From: Podocnemis expansa | Taxonomy: Eukaryota > Chordata > Testudines > Podocnemididae | DNA length: 64,000 bases | Reading direction: 5' to 3' | Assembly: GCA_007922195.1 (NCBI GenBank) | Contig: ML681997.1 | Location: 14,225,565-14,289,564, forward strand | Part shown: piece after piece, positions 22,395 to 34,270 of the stretch | Layout: each line of letters begins with the position of its first letter | Position numbering within the stretch: the stretch's first letter is position 1 | Made by a program: the position numbers and the translations under genes | Notes under the pieces: generated by a model | Database searches by the model: none | What the model saw: the letters and a program-made list of their open reading frames with translations, nothing else | What the model was told of the DNA's origin: nothing

Positions 22395-24297
22395 CTTATG
22401 CCCCTCCTAGGGAAATCCAGCACCTGCTCTCAGTGCGCAGGGCTCAGCAGAGTCACCAGGCCTGTCATAGATTCCTCCTCTAGCAGGTTCTGTGAATTGG
22501 AGGCTCTTTAGATTTACCCCAATGCACCAACCAATTGAGATGAACTGATATAAGGGGGTGGGTAATAATTCACTGCTGTTTTAGCGTCGCAGCAAATTGC
22601 TACCTCTGGGTTGGTAGAACTATAGCTCCCTGAGCACGTTTTTTTCCCTAGGGGTGGGATAGTTATGTGCTCCTTTTAGTATTGGCACAAATTACCTCTC
22701 AAATGTATCCTAAATATTACTTCCATTTTATTTCTATGGATTGAAACACTTACACTAAAAAAGTAAAATGAGAGGCACAGTACATAGGGTGAGTAGATTT
22801 TTCACTCCACTGCACTGATTTTTCACTTCAGATCTTAGGTGATTCAGTGTGAACACAACGTAGAGGGGACATAAAACAGCCGGGGGGGGGTGACTAGCTC
22901 AGAGCCCATAAAACTGGGGAGAATTGTGGGGAGCTGACTTTTTTCGGGTTCATAAAGGAGAAGTATTGCACTGGAACTGGCTAGATCCTCAGCAAAGTGT
23001 GACTGATTCAGTTGAACAAAGGGCCTGGTTCTCCACTTTGTTGTAGTCACTTACACCTGTGAAAAATGCTTTTAAATCAGAATGGAAGCATGGTTTTACA
23101 CCCACTTTGCATAAGTGCAAATAACCACAGAAGGCTCTCCAGAGCAGAGAATATAGCCCAAAGTCTTTCTTACAGACATACCACAAAACTTGGAGTATTT
23201 TATCACTTCCTCAAGCCGGATGATGACTGTAGACATTTCAGTACGGTTTCCCTAGGAAATGAACATGTAATTTTTATTTTGTTTCACATCCGAGTGACTT
23301 GGAGTTAAGAAGACTTTGAGTCAAGAGACTCACTGTGCTGAGATATTTATTGTCTAAATTTCAACAGAGAATTATTTCAGTGCAACTTCTAATACCCTCA
23401 TAAATATACCCTACACCCAAACCTATGCCATGCCTTCAGCTGTGCCTCGTTCAGGGCAATAGTGAAGGAATAAAAGAAAAAAAATCCTCTTGTGCCTGAT
23501 GAAAGATAAAAATCAGAGTGAAATGTAAATACTCAATTTTCTCTGCAAACACAGTAATATACACAACAGAGTGAAGCACACAGTCACCTACCTGGGTACA
23601 AATCACAGCTAGTCCAGCTGCTGCAAAGACCTACCCAGTTCTCCTCCTTCAGTCTCATATCAGCTGGGATGCAGCTATAGAAAACAAATATTGTAAATTG
23701 GGGATTGAGTTTTGAACAGATACATGTGAAAATGTGTCCAACACATACTGTGGGTTTGCTCAAAAAGTAATGCTGCCACCTTGATGCAAGTGCTGTGCTT
23801 CAGGTTTGTTCACACAGGAAATACAGGGTGTGAGTCAAGTCAATTGGCATCTTTCCATTGACTATAAATGGGTGTTGGATCAGGCCCTGGAAAGCTTTGT
23901 TTGCTTTGGAGGTTTGGTTGGGGTTTCTGATGTTTTGTGTGTGGTGCGGGGAGATATTGGCAAGCATCTTAAAACTGTGGACAACCCTAAAACCACTTAC
24001 CATGTGTTGCGGCTGGTTTGAATACTCAGTGCGTTCCTCAACTGCAGTGTACAAACACTAAACAAAACATGAATTTACTGGATTTCCATACAGCTGGCAT
24101 ACCTGAATGTACCATCAGCAAAGATGAGCCACTGAAGAACATGCTGATTTTGGGGAGCATGAACCTCTGAACTGAGTCTTAAAGGAAAAATACAAAGTAA
24201 TGGAAAAGAGATGATCTAAGCCGTGTCAAGTTACAAATAAGAGTCAGTAACTAAAATTTATTTTTAAAATGTCTCAAACATTGCACAGAATGCTAAG
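22395..24297. other. No feature seen
   Basis: No gene or well-supported repeat. A run of G lies at about 22881-22889. A palindromic stretch at about 23018-23130 (GTCACTTACACCTGTG and GGTTTTACACCCACTTTG) may be an old relative of the repeat at 24298. Confidence 0.45.
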
Positions 24298-24412
24298 GGC
24301 CAGGTTCTGATGTGAGTTACACTTTTGGAAATCTGGAGTGGTTCCACTGATGATAATGAGGTGACTCTAGATTTATGCAGCTGCAAATGAGATTACAATC
24401 TGGCACCAAAAA
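24298..24412. repeat. Palindromic repeat (GGGCCAGRTTCTG type)
   Basis: GGGCCAGGTTCTGATGTG at left faces GAGATTACAATCTGGC at right, with GTGGTTCCACTGATGAT at the centre. The halves are diverged complements. I recall near-perfect versions of this palindrome in turtle and crocodilian genomes, but cannot name the family. Confidence 0.55.
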
Positions 24413-24754
24413 TCAAAGAGGAACATGAGATTTTGACCACCTCCTGAGTCATAAAAAAATTAGGAAGGAGGAAACTCAGGCCCTATTTAAAAACAAACAA
24501 ACAAACATCCCCTGGTGAAAAGGGGGAAAGGAGGGGCCAGAAGCAAGAGGGTCAGACAGATGATAGTCAAGGACATCTTCAGGGGAAATCACTGGTGTGG
24601 GAATATTGCCAACAATACGCCTCTGTGACAGTCTCAGGAGAGAGCTTTCCCAGAAAAAGCCCATGGCCTTATAATGACCATGAGCTGGACCAAGTTAGAC
24701 TGCTTAACTTTCATCTCTCAGTCAGGACGTGCTACGCAAGCACCCCTGTGTAAG

Positions 24755-24905
24755 AGGGTCACATGGTCCAATAAATAGGACACTGGCTTGGGAGTCAGAA
24801 GATCTGAGTTCTTGTGCTGGCTTTGCTGCTCACTTGCTGCGTGACCTTGGAGAAGTCACGTAAAGTCTCAAGCCCAGCTCCTTGAAGGTATTTAAGTTTC
24901 CTAAT
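24755..24905 (+). mobile_element. MIR-type SINE
   Basis: GGACACTGGCTTGGGAGTCA, GATCTGAGTTCTTGTGCTGG and TGCGTGACCTTGGAGAAGTC follow the MIR body order. The AAAATGGGG 3' part is missing or decayed. Confidence 0.6.
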
Positions 24906-25694
24906 TTCATGGGCATTCATTGACATCAGTGGAGCAAAAGCAACTTATCCCAGTTGAAGATCTGAATTTAGAGACATGGAATAACCTAGCCACCCATGTT
25001 TGCTAGTGCAGGATTCTCTTGCTGTAGGAAACCATGGCAAAAATCATCTTCCAGAGAGCTGGCCTGTTATTTCCTTGTCATAAGCCAATAATGGAATTGT
25101 GAATCCAGGTCACTGCTATAACTTTACTTGTGCTCTCTACTCGAGTTCCTACCAATTTAAAACAGAAAATATCCAAGCTGTCTTGGATCAACAGGCTGAT
25201 GACAGGCCTTACCAAGTGACTGCTGTTTGTGACTTTGTGAGTGGGTTCGCAGTACCAGCCAGCACTTCCCTCTGGTATTTTTTGCCTTTGTGTTACCATA
25301 TATTCTGTGATGCCAGCCCTAAGTACTGAAATTCACCAACAGAACTAAGGTTGTGGGATGTACAGTATCATTGCAAAAAGCAAGAACAGTGAGTTGGAAA
25401 TCAGTGGTGCAAGGAGTGGGAGAAGAAAGTAGCAGGGGAAATGAACAGCTATTGAAAAGGGTTGTGGACTTGATGTCTGATGTAGCCTTTTGTAGTGCAA
25501 TCAGCTCACATGGCCTGATTCTTCTACCATTCATGCTAGTGCAAATCAAGCGTATCTTCCCTGAAGTTACTGGAATTTCTACCAGGACGAAAAATGGTGG
25601 GAGAAGAGAATCAGCTGCTCATTGTGCTTAACACAGACCTATGCTTGCACAGTGGCATGGTTAGTGAAACAGAACATCTGCTAATCATTAGGGG

Positions 25695-25925
25695 GGAGGA
25701 TGATTCTGTGGTTAAGGCATCAAACAAAGCCACCAGGTAATGCAGGCTCTATTCCTGTCCCTGCCACTGACTTCCTGTATGACTAAAGGCCTGATCTCAG
25801 ATCTGCAGAACACTACCCACGCCCATTGCAGTCAGGAGGAGCTCTGGCTCCATTAACCCCTTGCTTTCTCATCTTTTGAATGAGAACAAAAATGCTCACC
25901 TACCTCACTGAGTCCCAAGGAGATG
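25695..25925 (+). mobile_element. tRNA-headed MIR-like SINE
   Basis: The tRNA-like head TCTGTGGTTAAGGCATC and GGCTCTATTCCTG precede CCTGCCACTGACTTCCTGT and a late TTTCTCATCTTTTGAATGAG segment. A foreign-looking block (about 25790-25860) splits the body. It is diverged. Confidence 0.5.
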
Positions 25926-25930
25926 AACAA

Positions 25931-26475
25931 AAGTTCTGATTGTAGGGTTGGGTCTCTTATTAGCAGAAGCAGCATGCTGGCCTGGTGCTATAACTGAAGA
26001 CAGGAGCTATCCCTTAGGGAATAGGAGTGGCAGCAGGTAGATTTTTCCATCTGGGTGGATATTCATAGCTGAAGTGTGAGCAGTTATTTCTGTTCAGGCA
26101 GGTTTGGATGAAGCTTGTATCGGAAGGAGAAAACCATACACTGATTAAAATAATTTCTGCTTGCAGCCTTCCCAGGGGCTGATGAACTACAGTGCAATGA
26201 GGTCTCTAATCCTGCATAGTTGGGAGCTGAGAATCCCATTTGCGTTATTACTGACCACAAGTATACAAAAATCAGGAACCAAGCCTCCCACATCATGTGG
26301 TTTCTTTAAAATTAATAAGTGTTGGGTTCTTTGTGGCTGGCTTTGGGGTCACAAATCTGTAGGGTACTGTAGGGTCATGTTTTCAAGCTTTTCTCCACCA
26401 TCATGAGGGCTGGAAATGTATTTCTTTTTGATGTGAAAACAGAGGCACAGGTGCTTTCTTTATGAATAACAAATC
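25931..26475. other. No feature seen
   Basis: No gene or repeat recognised. Confidence 0.45.
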
Positions 26476-26479
26476 CTTG

Positions 26480-26595
26480 TGGATGTGAGCACTGCTGGAA
26501 TACTGTGTCTGCTTCCGGTGTCAACATGGCAAGATGGATGTTGGTACATTGGAGAAGGTTCAGAGAATAGTGATGAGAATGATTAAAACTGTTAT
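26480..26595 (+). mobile_element. CR1 LINE coding fragment
   Basis: CTGGAATACTGTGTCTGC, GATGTTGGTACATTGGAGA and GGTTCAGAGAATAGTGATGA correspond to the C-terminal part of the CR1 reverse-transcriptase protein (the 'LEY..W.P' to 'VQRR' segment seen intact at 52.6 kb). It is short and closed by stops. Confidence 0.6.
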
Positions 26596-27109
26596 TTAAA
26601 ATACCTAATGCCTCCTTACTGTGGTATATCTTCAATGTGCTGAGTCAATGGAAAATGGCCTCCCATCAGTTCAGCACTATTCTACTTGCTGGGGTGGCCT
26701 TCAGGGATCGGCTTCCTGATTGATCTGACAGAGGCGAATTTGCCACCATCTGAATCGTAGCTCCCTCCCTGCTTTTGCACGCATGTGCACTGAATGAGTG
26801 AGTGCAGTGATGCCTGCCTCCCAAAGATCTCCCCCCAACTCCATAGTATAGAGTCTCACCTCATGAGGCAACTGCTGAGGAATTGCAATTTATGTGTCAC
26901 CCCTTGCTTGGGGCTCTGCCTAATGGCACAATCTAGGCTAAAGTGTCTGCACAAACAAATTAAAAATACCTGCTGCTGTGAAGCATAAGTCCCTAAGATT
27001 TAACTCTGACCATTGCCATTATAGGGGCATTTATATAGTTTACCTTAAAACTTTTAAGGCCATGCTCCCCAAAAGTGGAGGCCTACAGGACTGAGGTTTT
27101 TCTGGCCTC

Positions 27110-27186
27110 TATGGTGCGGGAGGTCAGACTGGATGATCATATTGGTCCCTTCTGACCTTAGAATCTATGAGTCTATCTATGAGTCT
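27110..27186 (+). mobile_element. CR1-type LINE 3' end with TCTATGAG tail
   Basis: GGTCAGACTGGATGATCAT, TTGGTCCCTTCTGACCTT and AGAATCTATGAGTC are the conserved CR1 3' end. The tail repeats TCTATGAG, typical of CR1 3' microsatellites. The copy is severely 5'-truncated, as expected from target-primed reverse transcription. Confidence 0.75.
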
Positions 27187-27384
27187 AAGATGTTATCAGT
27201 AAAGATCTTGAGGAGCTCAATATCTGGTTTATCTGAGACCGGGTTAAGCGATGACTTGATCACAGTCTATCAGTGCCTCCGTGGGGATCAGCACTCTGGC
27301 AACGGAGGACTCTTCAACCTACCAGACAAAGGTATAACAAGGATCTATATCTGGAAACTAGGGCTGGACAAATGTGGACAACAG

Positions 27385-27598
27385 TGAAGGTAATGAACCA
27401 CTGGACCAGTTTATCGAGGGTATCCCTTGGAATGTTTAAATCAGGATTGCACATGCTCTGCTTCAAAAACAGCTGCTGGGCTTGAAGCAGGAATAAATTC
27501 ATAGTAGTCGTATGGCCTTTGATATGCAGACATGTCAGATTCAGTGATCACAATGGTCCACTCCCCACAATGGCCTCCAACTCAATGAATCTATAAAT
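27385..27598 (+). mobile_element. CR1-type LINE 3' region
   Basis: GAACCACTGGACCAGTTTAT, GGTATCCCTTGGAATG, TTTAAATCAGGATTGCA and GTGATCACAATGGTCC follow the order of a CR1 3' region, ending in AATGAATCTATAAA. It is 5'-truncated and non-coding. It appears to be the same subfamily as the minus-strand copy at 60904-61675. Confidence 0.65.
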
Positions 27599-27599
27599 T

Positions 27600-28005
27600 C
27601 CACCAGCTGGGGCTTTAAACCGATTGCGGGAGTCACAGTAAAGTCACAAGAGGTGGCAACCCTTCAGTGACGTGAATGCTGGGCAGAAAGGGATGATTTT
27701 GCAGTTGATGCAACCAACTGTAGGAGTTTAGGCCAAATGTTAGGCTAAAACATGTGCAGAACGTAGCTGTGTTGTAACAAGGGGCAGGGAGCACAGTAGA
27801 AAGCAGGGCACTAGGCACCAGGACCCTTGGTTCTGTTCTTTGCTCTGCTGTTGACTCACTTGGTAAGAGCCATTCAGGAAGGTCACTCCATGCTGAACTT
27901 TAAGGATGTGAGTAGCTCTACTGAAGTCAATGGAGATTCCCACATGCTTAACCTAATCATGTGCTTACGCACCTTGCTGGAGCAGACCACGGTCTAATTT
28001 CTTTG
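27600..28005. other. Mostly unassigned; possible MIR fragment
   Basis: The part 27808-27880 (GGACCCTTGGTTCTGTTC, GCTCTGCTGTTGACTCACT) resembles a MIR body but is too short to be sure. Nothing else was recognised. Confidence 0.35.
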
Positions 28006-28011
28006 TGAAAA

Positions 28012-28160
28012 AACAACAAGGAGTTGTGTGGCACTTTAAGACTAACAGATTTATTTTTTGCATGAGCTTTCATGGGAGAAGATCCCACTTCCTCAGATGC
28101 TTCGAAGATGGGTGAACTTACAGAAAGGAATGAAACTAAATGCAAGGGGGTGTAAAACAT
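28012..28160 (-). mobile_element. 'CTCCTTG' retroposon, 5'-truncated copy K
   Basis: On the minus strand it runs from the loop-side words ACACCCCCTTGCATTTAG through CATCTGAGGAAGTGGGATC and ends CTCCTTGTTGTTTTTTC. The T-rich 3' end is intact and the head is absent, as for a 5'-truncated retroposed copy. The copy at 29085 could be its head arm, but no flanking duplication supports joining them. Confidence 0.75.
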
Positions 28161-29084
28161 ACCCCTGTGTAATACTGAATTTATCATCTTATCATGGGCA
28201 CGGTGAGGCTGTGCTATTCCCTGGGCCAGACTTACTTGAGAGTATGGAGGGATGCCTGCTCCACCCTTCCCCATTGGGTAAGAGCTGTGCTGGAGGTGGG
28301 ATTCCCAAGGGGAGCATTAATGCTGTCAAAGCCCAGTCAGGGCTCCTATGCAGTGCTGTTCCTCCTGCCAACAGAGCCCAGCTGGGACAGACACTGAATC
28401 AATGTTTCCTCACCAGCCTGGTCCTGCCCACTTACATGTTGGTCTCTGGTCTTTTGTCCTCTCTACAATGGGACTTTGAGGAAGCTGTTATGCCCTCATG
28501 CTGAGCAAATTTACTAGCCTGGGGACCAACATGCCAGGGAGTGAATCTAGCCACAGTACACCACGCCTTTATGCCTGCAGACTGCCTGGCTTTGTCTTGA
28601 TTCAGTTTCTCATTTCAGCTATTGCTGCCTGATTTTCATGCAGTTTTCTGTAAGCTGCAGCCCTTCTCATTCCAGCCTTTCCTCTCACTCACTCACTCAA
28701 GCTGTCATTTAGAAAGAGCTATTTGCCTCTCAGGACTAGAAACTTGGATGCAGGGTGCAACTCAGAAAATGTCATACTACCAAAATGCAATAGGAATTAA
28801 AAAGCTCACTCAGGTTCAGAGAATAGCCTGTGGGTGTAGCTCCTGATTCAGTAAAGTATTTTATCACATGCCTAGACCTTTAAGCTCATGTTTAAATCCA
28901 TGCGCTGAAGAGCTTTGTAGAATGTGAGTGGCCAAGGGTTAAGCCCATTTCAAGGTGCAACTCATCAGTGCACCACTGTGACAGGTTGGGGATTTTTTAA
29001 AGTGGTTCCATGCCTTGTATGTCTTGACTTCATAGCACAGTGCAGCCTACAAGGAAGATGGGAGGATGTAAATTCATGCACATC
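28161..29084. other. No feature seen
   Basis: No gene or repeat recognised between two retroposon arms. Confidence 0.45.
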
Positions 29085-29210
29085 TGAGGAAGTGGGATTT
29101 TCTCCCATGAAAGTTCATGCGAAAAACAAATGTTAGTCTCAAAGTGCCACACGACTCCTTGCTTTTTTTTTTTTGCTGGACTAGACTAACACAGCTATCC
29201 CTTTGGAAAT
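29085..29210 (-). mobile_element. 'CTCCTTG' retroposon, head arm copy
   Basis: On the minus strand it starts CCAAAGGGATAGCTGTG, has TTAGTCTAGTCCAGC, an expanded A-run, AAGGAGTCGTGTGGCAC, and ends after CCCACTTCCTCAGATG. It has a complete head and one arm only. Its diagnostic differences (CACACGACTCC, AGTCCAGC) match copies D and K, so it belongs to that subfamily. Confidence 0.75.
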
Positions 29211-29213
29211 TAG

Positions 29214-29835
29214 CTGTCCTAACACTTTCACCTAAAGGTCTTACACTGAAAATAAGCACTTGGTGCTACTGATAGTCTGTCAGTGTCTCACTGAGCTGGT
29301 TGGGATCTTGTTCAGTGTAACACACTAACATGCATTTTTACACTTTCCATTGGTCATGGTGTTATGTATTGTGTGCCAGGATTACAAGAGGGCAAAGTGA
29401 CTCAGGCTAACCGTGCGATAATACTTAAAGATAATTTGTTTCCACAGATGAGAAAACAGCAATCACACTGGTGATGCCACAGTTGTTTTTGTTTTAGTCT
29501 CTTGTATTTCCATGTAACCAACTGGTGACCAAAAAAGCCCCATTTTACCAGTGTCATGCTACTGTATAATTAAACACTCAGTGCCTGATTTACCAAGAAG
29601 CTACGTGAGACTTGTTCAGGTTTCAAAGCAGTGTAATTGGAGAAAAGGAGTAGCCTATCAAAATTAGAAAGATTAGGGTGGGATGCATTATGCCCATGAA
29701 TGGGTGCCTAATTAGTTATCCATTCTGCCGGAAATAAAGGAAATGAGAACTGAATCTTAAGCACAAGGCACAATCAAATGCTTCAGAAAATCCTCATGGC
29801 TTTCATTTCAGCATTGCTACTCCCCTGCCATTTAG
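29214..29835. other. No feature seen
   Basis: No gene or repeat recognised. Confidence 0.45.
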
Positions 29836-30345
29836 AGGCTGGATTAACCCTCCTGTGAACCCTGGGCTGTGAAATTCTGTGAGTCCCCCCGCCCCACATA
29901 GGGGTCCCCCCCGCCTCTGTCCTCTTTGCTGAAGTGGGACTAGGGGTGCAGATGGCTGCCCAGTACCCAACTGGGGCGGATGCTAAGCCTAGGACTGGGG
30001 TGGGTCACAGCACTGCTGGGGCAGACTGGACTGACAGCCAGCCACTCCACGGACCCCAGCTGTCACTGCAGGCCCCAGTGCATCCAGGTAGGGCAGGGGG
30101 TGTGAAGCTAACGCTTGGGGTGTTGGGGCAGACTGGCCAAAACTGCTGTGGGGCTGCACTGCAACTTAGATCAGAGCAGTGGATAGCGGGGTGACAAGTC
30201 TAGGCAGGGGCTGGGACTTGGGCCGGCCTGGGAGTGAGGCAGCCAGAACCAGGGGCTGGGAGCACTGCCAGGGGCTGTAGGCACCCCGGGTCTGCGGCAA
30301 ACTGGTCAGCCAAGACCTGGGGCGGGGCGGGGTTGTAGTTATTTT
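29836..30345 (+). mobile_element. GC-rich repeat with a hAT-like left end
   Basis: It opens with GGCTGGATTAACCCTCCTG, which resembles the CAGGGCTGGATTAAC end of hAT elements in turtles and crocodilians. The interior is GC-rich and ends near GGGGCGGGGCGGGGTTG. No matching right end or 8-bp duplication was found. The overlapping frames are compositional. Confidence 0.4.
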
Positions 30346-32318
30346 TGTAGTGCAGCAGGACTTCCCTTAGCTTGGAGCCTGGGCTGCAGTCCCTAAAGTC
30401 CCTTGCCGTAATCCAGTCCTGGCCATTTATCAGAATGGAAAAATAGACTGTTCTGAAACCAATCTTTAAAATACAGAACATGCAATGATAGTTCAGAGAG
30501 GCAACTTTGACTACTGAAGTAGCCATAATTCAGTGAGTGAGAATATCAGTTCAGATAAACAAAACTTAGGAAGTTTGTGTTCTTTAAACCTGTTTGAATT
30601 CAGAAGTTGAAAAGTGCTGTTTTTTATTGGAAGGGGTGTATCTTACTTTACACTTTGTTTATCTGCAAATTGGCTTATTTGGGATAATAAAGCAGCATCC
30701 TCTGGTGGCGCAGGTTAAGCATTGCTATAGGTCACCTCTGCAGCTTCTGAATTAAATGGATAAAAATTTTAAAATTAAAACAATCCTGCCCTCTTAAATA
30801 TTTAATTCAGAAATAATTTGTAATTGTAATAGCTAATCTTTTCTATTCATGTTTTTTATTTTTTGCTTTTTATTCAGCATGGGCCTCACACCTAGGTGCA
30901 GTGATATTTCCCTTTGTATACCACTTGGAGAGCTACTGATAAAAAGTGTGATATTAGGCGTAGGTGTTATTAGCTTCATACAGGCAATTTCATTTCTGAT
31001 TTGGAATAATTTTAACTTTCTGATTCTTATGTAGCACTCTCGTTTGCTAGAATCTGTCTTATGAACACTGCAGGGAGACTTTTTTAATGACTTTTTAATT
31101 AATACTGCATTTAAACAATGCTATTAATATTCTTTTTTTAAAAACCCAGTTTTTTAAAAAACAAAACTCAGTTTTGAGACTCATTTTTTATTCTTTCAGA
31201 AGGATATACTGAAAACACATGGGTACCCATATAACTGTGTTTGGGAAATATACAAAAAAAATCCAAGTTCCAGCTACATATGTACTGTGGCCCTGACTCA
31301 TTTTTTATGACTTCTACAACATAGGACAAAGTGAGCACCTTAGAAGGTTCACAGATTATTTAAAGGGACACTACCCTGTCACAATATATTTACAGACCTA
31401 AACAGTTAGATTCATACTGTGTTTAGATAGATTAGATTCCTTTGAGAACTTCATTGTTTATGGGTTCACTACAGAATTACCTGAACACTTCACAACTAAA
31501 TAGGTGGTTCATTACTTCATGATCATCTATCCACTTCCATCCCAGAGTAGAGAGAGGATAAGGACAACACAGTAAATTGCTTATTCTGTAACAGATTCCT
31601 CCCATCCTTGCATAATGATGTTACTGGACCAGGCTTGGCGTAAGAGAAATCTCTTTCCCTTCTATTATAGATGCGGTAGCTTGGCGAGTGTTTCTTTCTT
31701 TAATTTTGAGGACGCACCTGGGTAATTCCAGTAATTATACTGCTTCATCAGCTGTATGACTCCAACTTCCCACAATGATTGGACAGCCCACAGCTCACCT
31801 GGAGCAGCAGGGAACAGGTAGCATTGCTCGCCCCAACGTGGGTCTTTCTTATATGTACCCTGTTCAGTAAGGCTGAATTCTAAGGCCCCAGTTCTTAGAC
31901 CCCTCTCTTACAAGATGCTCCATGGGGGCAGACTCCTGCAGCCAGGTGGATCAGCTTGTAGGACCAATTTTACCCTGTCTCCTTGCAGCCCCTTGTTCCC
32001 TTTTGCCCTTTGAATAATCTATAACTGAGCTGGTTGAAAATTTACCCTCAGAACATGCTGATAGGATGAACTGGAAATGCTTCCTGGGGGTGCATGGATT
32101 TTGTTGAAAATATTGAAAAGTTTCATTTCACTAAGGTCTAAATGTTTTCCCTCATCTTGGTTAGATTCTAACTTAAAATACAGTGTAATAAAGTGAAAAA
32201 GTATTTCAGAATATTTCATTTAATGAAAAATTCTGTGATTTTGATTACCGGGATGAAGCCAAATTTTAAAATCTCAGAATTTCCCATGGGAAGGAAGGTC
32301 CATCTTTCTGCCAGTCAT
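30346..32318. other. No feature seen (2 kb, AT-rich)
   Basis: No supported gene or repeat. It is AT-rich with T and A runs near 31130-31190. Confidence 0.5.
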
Positions 32319-32319
32319 A

Positions 32320-32552
32320 GTGCTGGTCTACGCTGGAAGCTTACATTGGCATAGCTATATCTCCCAGGAGTGTGAAAAATCCTTACCTCCTGAGAGATAT
32401 AGCTACGCTGATATAACTGCTAGTGTAGACAGCACTAGGTTGAAGGAAGAATTCTTCTGTCTGCCTCACTTCTGGTTCTCGGAGGGGTGAACTAACAACA
32501 GTGATGGGACAAGCCCTCCTTTTGGTACAGTGAGAGTTTACACTGAAGCACC
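32320..32552. mobile_element. MITE with nested hairpins (GTCTAC type)
   Basis: The left end is TAGTGCTGGTCTACGCTGG and the right end GTTTACACTGAAGCACC. One internal hairpin is TATATCTCCCAGGAG against CTCCTGAGAGATATA around GTGTGAAAAATCC. The phrase CTAGTGTAGACAGCACTAGG sits in the middle, and a second AAGAATTCTTCT palindrome follows. I recall this element from turtle DNA. Target duplication not resolved. Confidence 0.65.
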
Positions 32553-32835
32553 ATCCCACCCCTGATTCTCCCCCAGCTGTGACCCTGGCCTCAGCCAGGG
32601 CCCTTGGCTCCTGGCTGCAGCCCCAGCCCTGACCATGGCTTAGCTTCAGTTCTGTTTCTGGCCTTGCTTCTGACCCTAGCTATGGGTCTTACCCCAGACT
32701 CAGCACCAGCCCTCGCCTTGACCACAGCTTTGTCCCTGACCATGGCCCCACTCCTGCCCTTTACCCTGAGGGAGGTGACAGTGTGGGAAGAAGTAAGGGG
32801 AATGCAGGTCAAAAAGTTTGAGGACCACCAGCCTA

Positions 32836-32882
32836 GATGATTACAATGGTCCTTTCTAGTCTTGGAATCAATGAGCCTATGT
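32836..32882 (+). mobile_element. CR1 3' end fragment
   Basis: AGATGATTACAATGGTCC, TTTCTAGTCTTGGAATC and AATGAGCCTATG are a decayed CR1 3' end and tail. Upstream, 32590-32830 is a GC-rich non-coding block of unknown family. Confidence 0.55.
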
Positions 32883-33203
32883 TACTCTGCTCATTCATTC
32901 CTGCATACAGCCGGCTATAGAGTTTTTTGGATTTTTTTCTGTCACGATAATTAAAGAAACAATTTTTCTGCTTGTGTGAACAGGTGCAAATCCATCATTG
33001 CTAGTGGAATGTTGCCCTTTATGTCACCAGAGGATTTAATAATCTCTGTGTTACAGAATTGTCCCTTGCGAGTAGACCAAAGGGCCAGGGAGTGGGGGGC
33101 AGGAAGTCCATTTAATGGAAACAGCAAGATACAGCTTTATCTCTAGGAGTTCTCCTCATTCCAAGTTCTGATGGCCAGGAATTGTTCAAATCTTTGAAAT
33201 CAA

Positions 33204-33303
33204 ATCACAGGGTTGGAAGGGACCTCACGAGATCATCGAGTCCAACCCCCTGGGAATTGAACCCAGGACCTTCTGCATATTAAGCAGAGGTGTTAGCCAC
33301 TAC
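33204..33303 (-). mobile_element. tRNA-derived SINE with CR1 3' tail
   Basis: On the minus strand a tRNA-like part reads AGTGTAGTGGCTAACACC (A-box-like), an anticodon-arm-like CTGCTTAATATGCAG stem, then GGTCCTGGGTTCAATTCCC (B box). It joins directly to GGGGTTGGACTCGATGATCT and GGTCCCTTCCAACCC, the CR1 3' end. It has no acceptor-stem pairing or CCA context, so it is a SINE and not a tRNA gene. CR1 reverse transcriptase is the expected mobiliser. Confidence 0.8.
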
Positions 33304-33592
33304 ACTATTTCCTCTTAGCTGTGAATAAATATGTTTAATCTTGCAAGTGCATGTATGCGTAAGTGATAAATGGGCACTATGAAAAAAAATTGGCAGTGAA
33401 CAAATCCAGGTTTCTCTACTAGCATATGGTTACATGCCTTAAAAAACTACAGTATCACCAAATCTTTCCAAACATTTGCCACTTTTTAACTTGCAAACCA
33501 TTGTCTTTTTGCTTATCTAGACATGTTTCTTCAGCATTTACATTAAAAATACCTTTAAATATTTCAAGGAAGATAGTCCTGATGTTCTATGC

Positions 33593-34073
33593 CAGTGGTT
33601 CCCAACCTTTTCAATAACACGGCACACTTCAACGAGACAAACAATTTCATGGCACACCCACTTTTTTCAGCTGAATTGATTATTCATAAGCATCACATTT
33701 ACTTACATATACTATGGTTACAGTGTTAGTAGGGACATTTGCAACATAATACATACAAAAAACTAAAGAAAGATCAAATTCCTTAATGATTCAAATCTAC
33801 CAGAAAAAAACACAGACATCATCTCAATTTTGCCCTTTGGCCACCTGTGTTTAGGATGGTCACATTTTAGACTCAAAAGCCAATACCTCGCTTTTAATTT
33901 GATGATTAATTTGTATGAGCTTTATGAGTTTAATATTGGTTGGCTAGAATATTGTTTAAGATGAAACAATGTTTGCTTCTGATTTTCATTACCTCTGGAC
34001 AAAATTTCATGGCACACTTAGACAGTTCTCACAGCACACCAGCGTGCCACGACATACCAGTTAAAAACCACTG
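33593..34073. mobile_element. hAT non-autonomous element
   Basis: Ends CAGTGGTTCCCAACCTTTTC and CCAGTTAAAAACCACTG are inverted. The flanks TTCTATGC (33585-33592) and GTCTGTGC (34074-34081) match at 6 of 8. It shares ACGGCACAC and GGCACAC words with 54975-55842 and 56684-56919. The interior is AT-rich without a transposase frame. Confidence 0.85.
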
Positions 34074-34101
34074 GTCTGTGCCACACTCTGCTGTAGACTG
34101 T

Positions 34102-34178
34102 GGCTGTGTTCACACGGGAATTTTATTTTGAAACAACACCCGTTGTTTTGAAATAACAGTTACCACGTAGACATACCC
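34102..34178. mobile_element. 77-bp GTCTACA-type MITE
   Basis: It starts GGCTGTGTTCACACG and ends CACGTAGACATACCC, with TGT on both sides (34099-34101 and 34179-34181). The interior holds two copies of the TTTTGAAAYAA word that also fills the 473-bp element at 50584-51056. It looks like an internal-deletion sister of that element. Confidence 0.75.
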
Positions 34179-34189
34179 TGTCAGCGTAA

Positions 34190-34270
34190 CCCTGAGCTAG
34201 TTGCTTACCCTCTCTGAAACTCAGTTTCCTCATCACAAAAATGGATAAAATGATACTTTTCTATTCCAAA
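34190..34270 (+). mobile_element. MIR-type SINE 3' fragment
   Basis: GAGCTAGTTGCTTACCCTCT, AACTCAGTTTCCTCATC and AAAAATGGATAAAATGATAC follow the MIR 3' order. Short and diverged. Confidence 0.45.

Noticed and set aside
28012..29210. A single 1.2-kb fold-back retroposon joining the two arms
   Set aside because: The orientation and subfamily fit, but the flanks (CTTTGTG and AAATTAGC) do not give a convincing duplication.
33232..33303. Functional tRNA gene on the minus strand
   Set aside because: A and B boxes are present, but it is fused to a CR1 3' end and lacks a paired acceptor stem, so it is a SINE.
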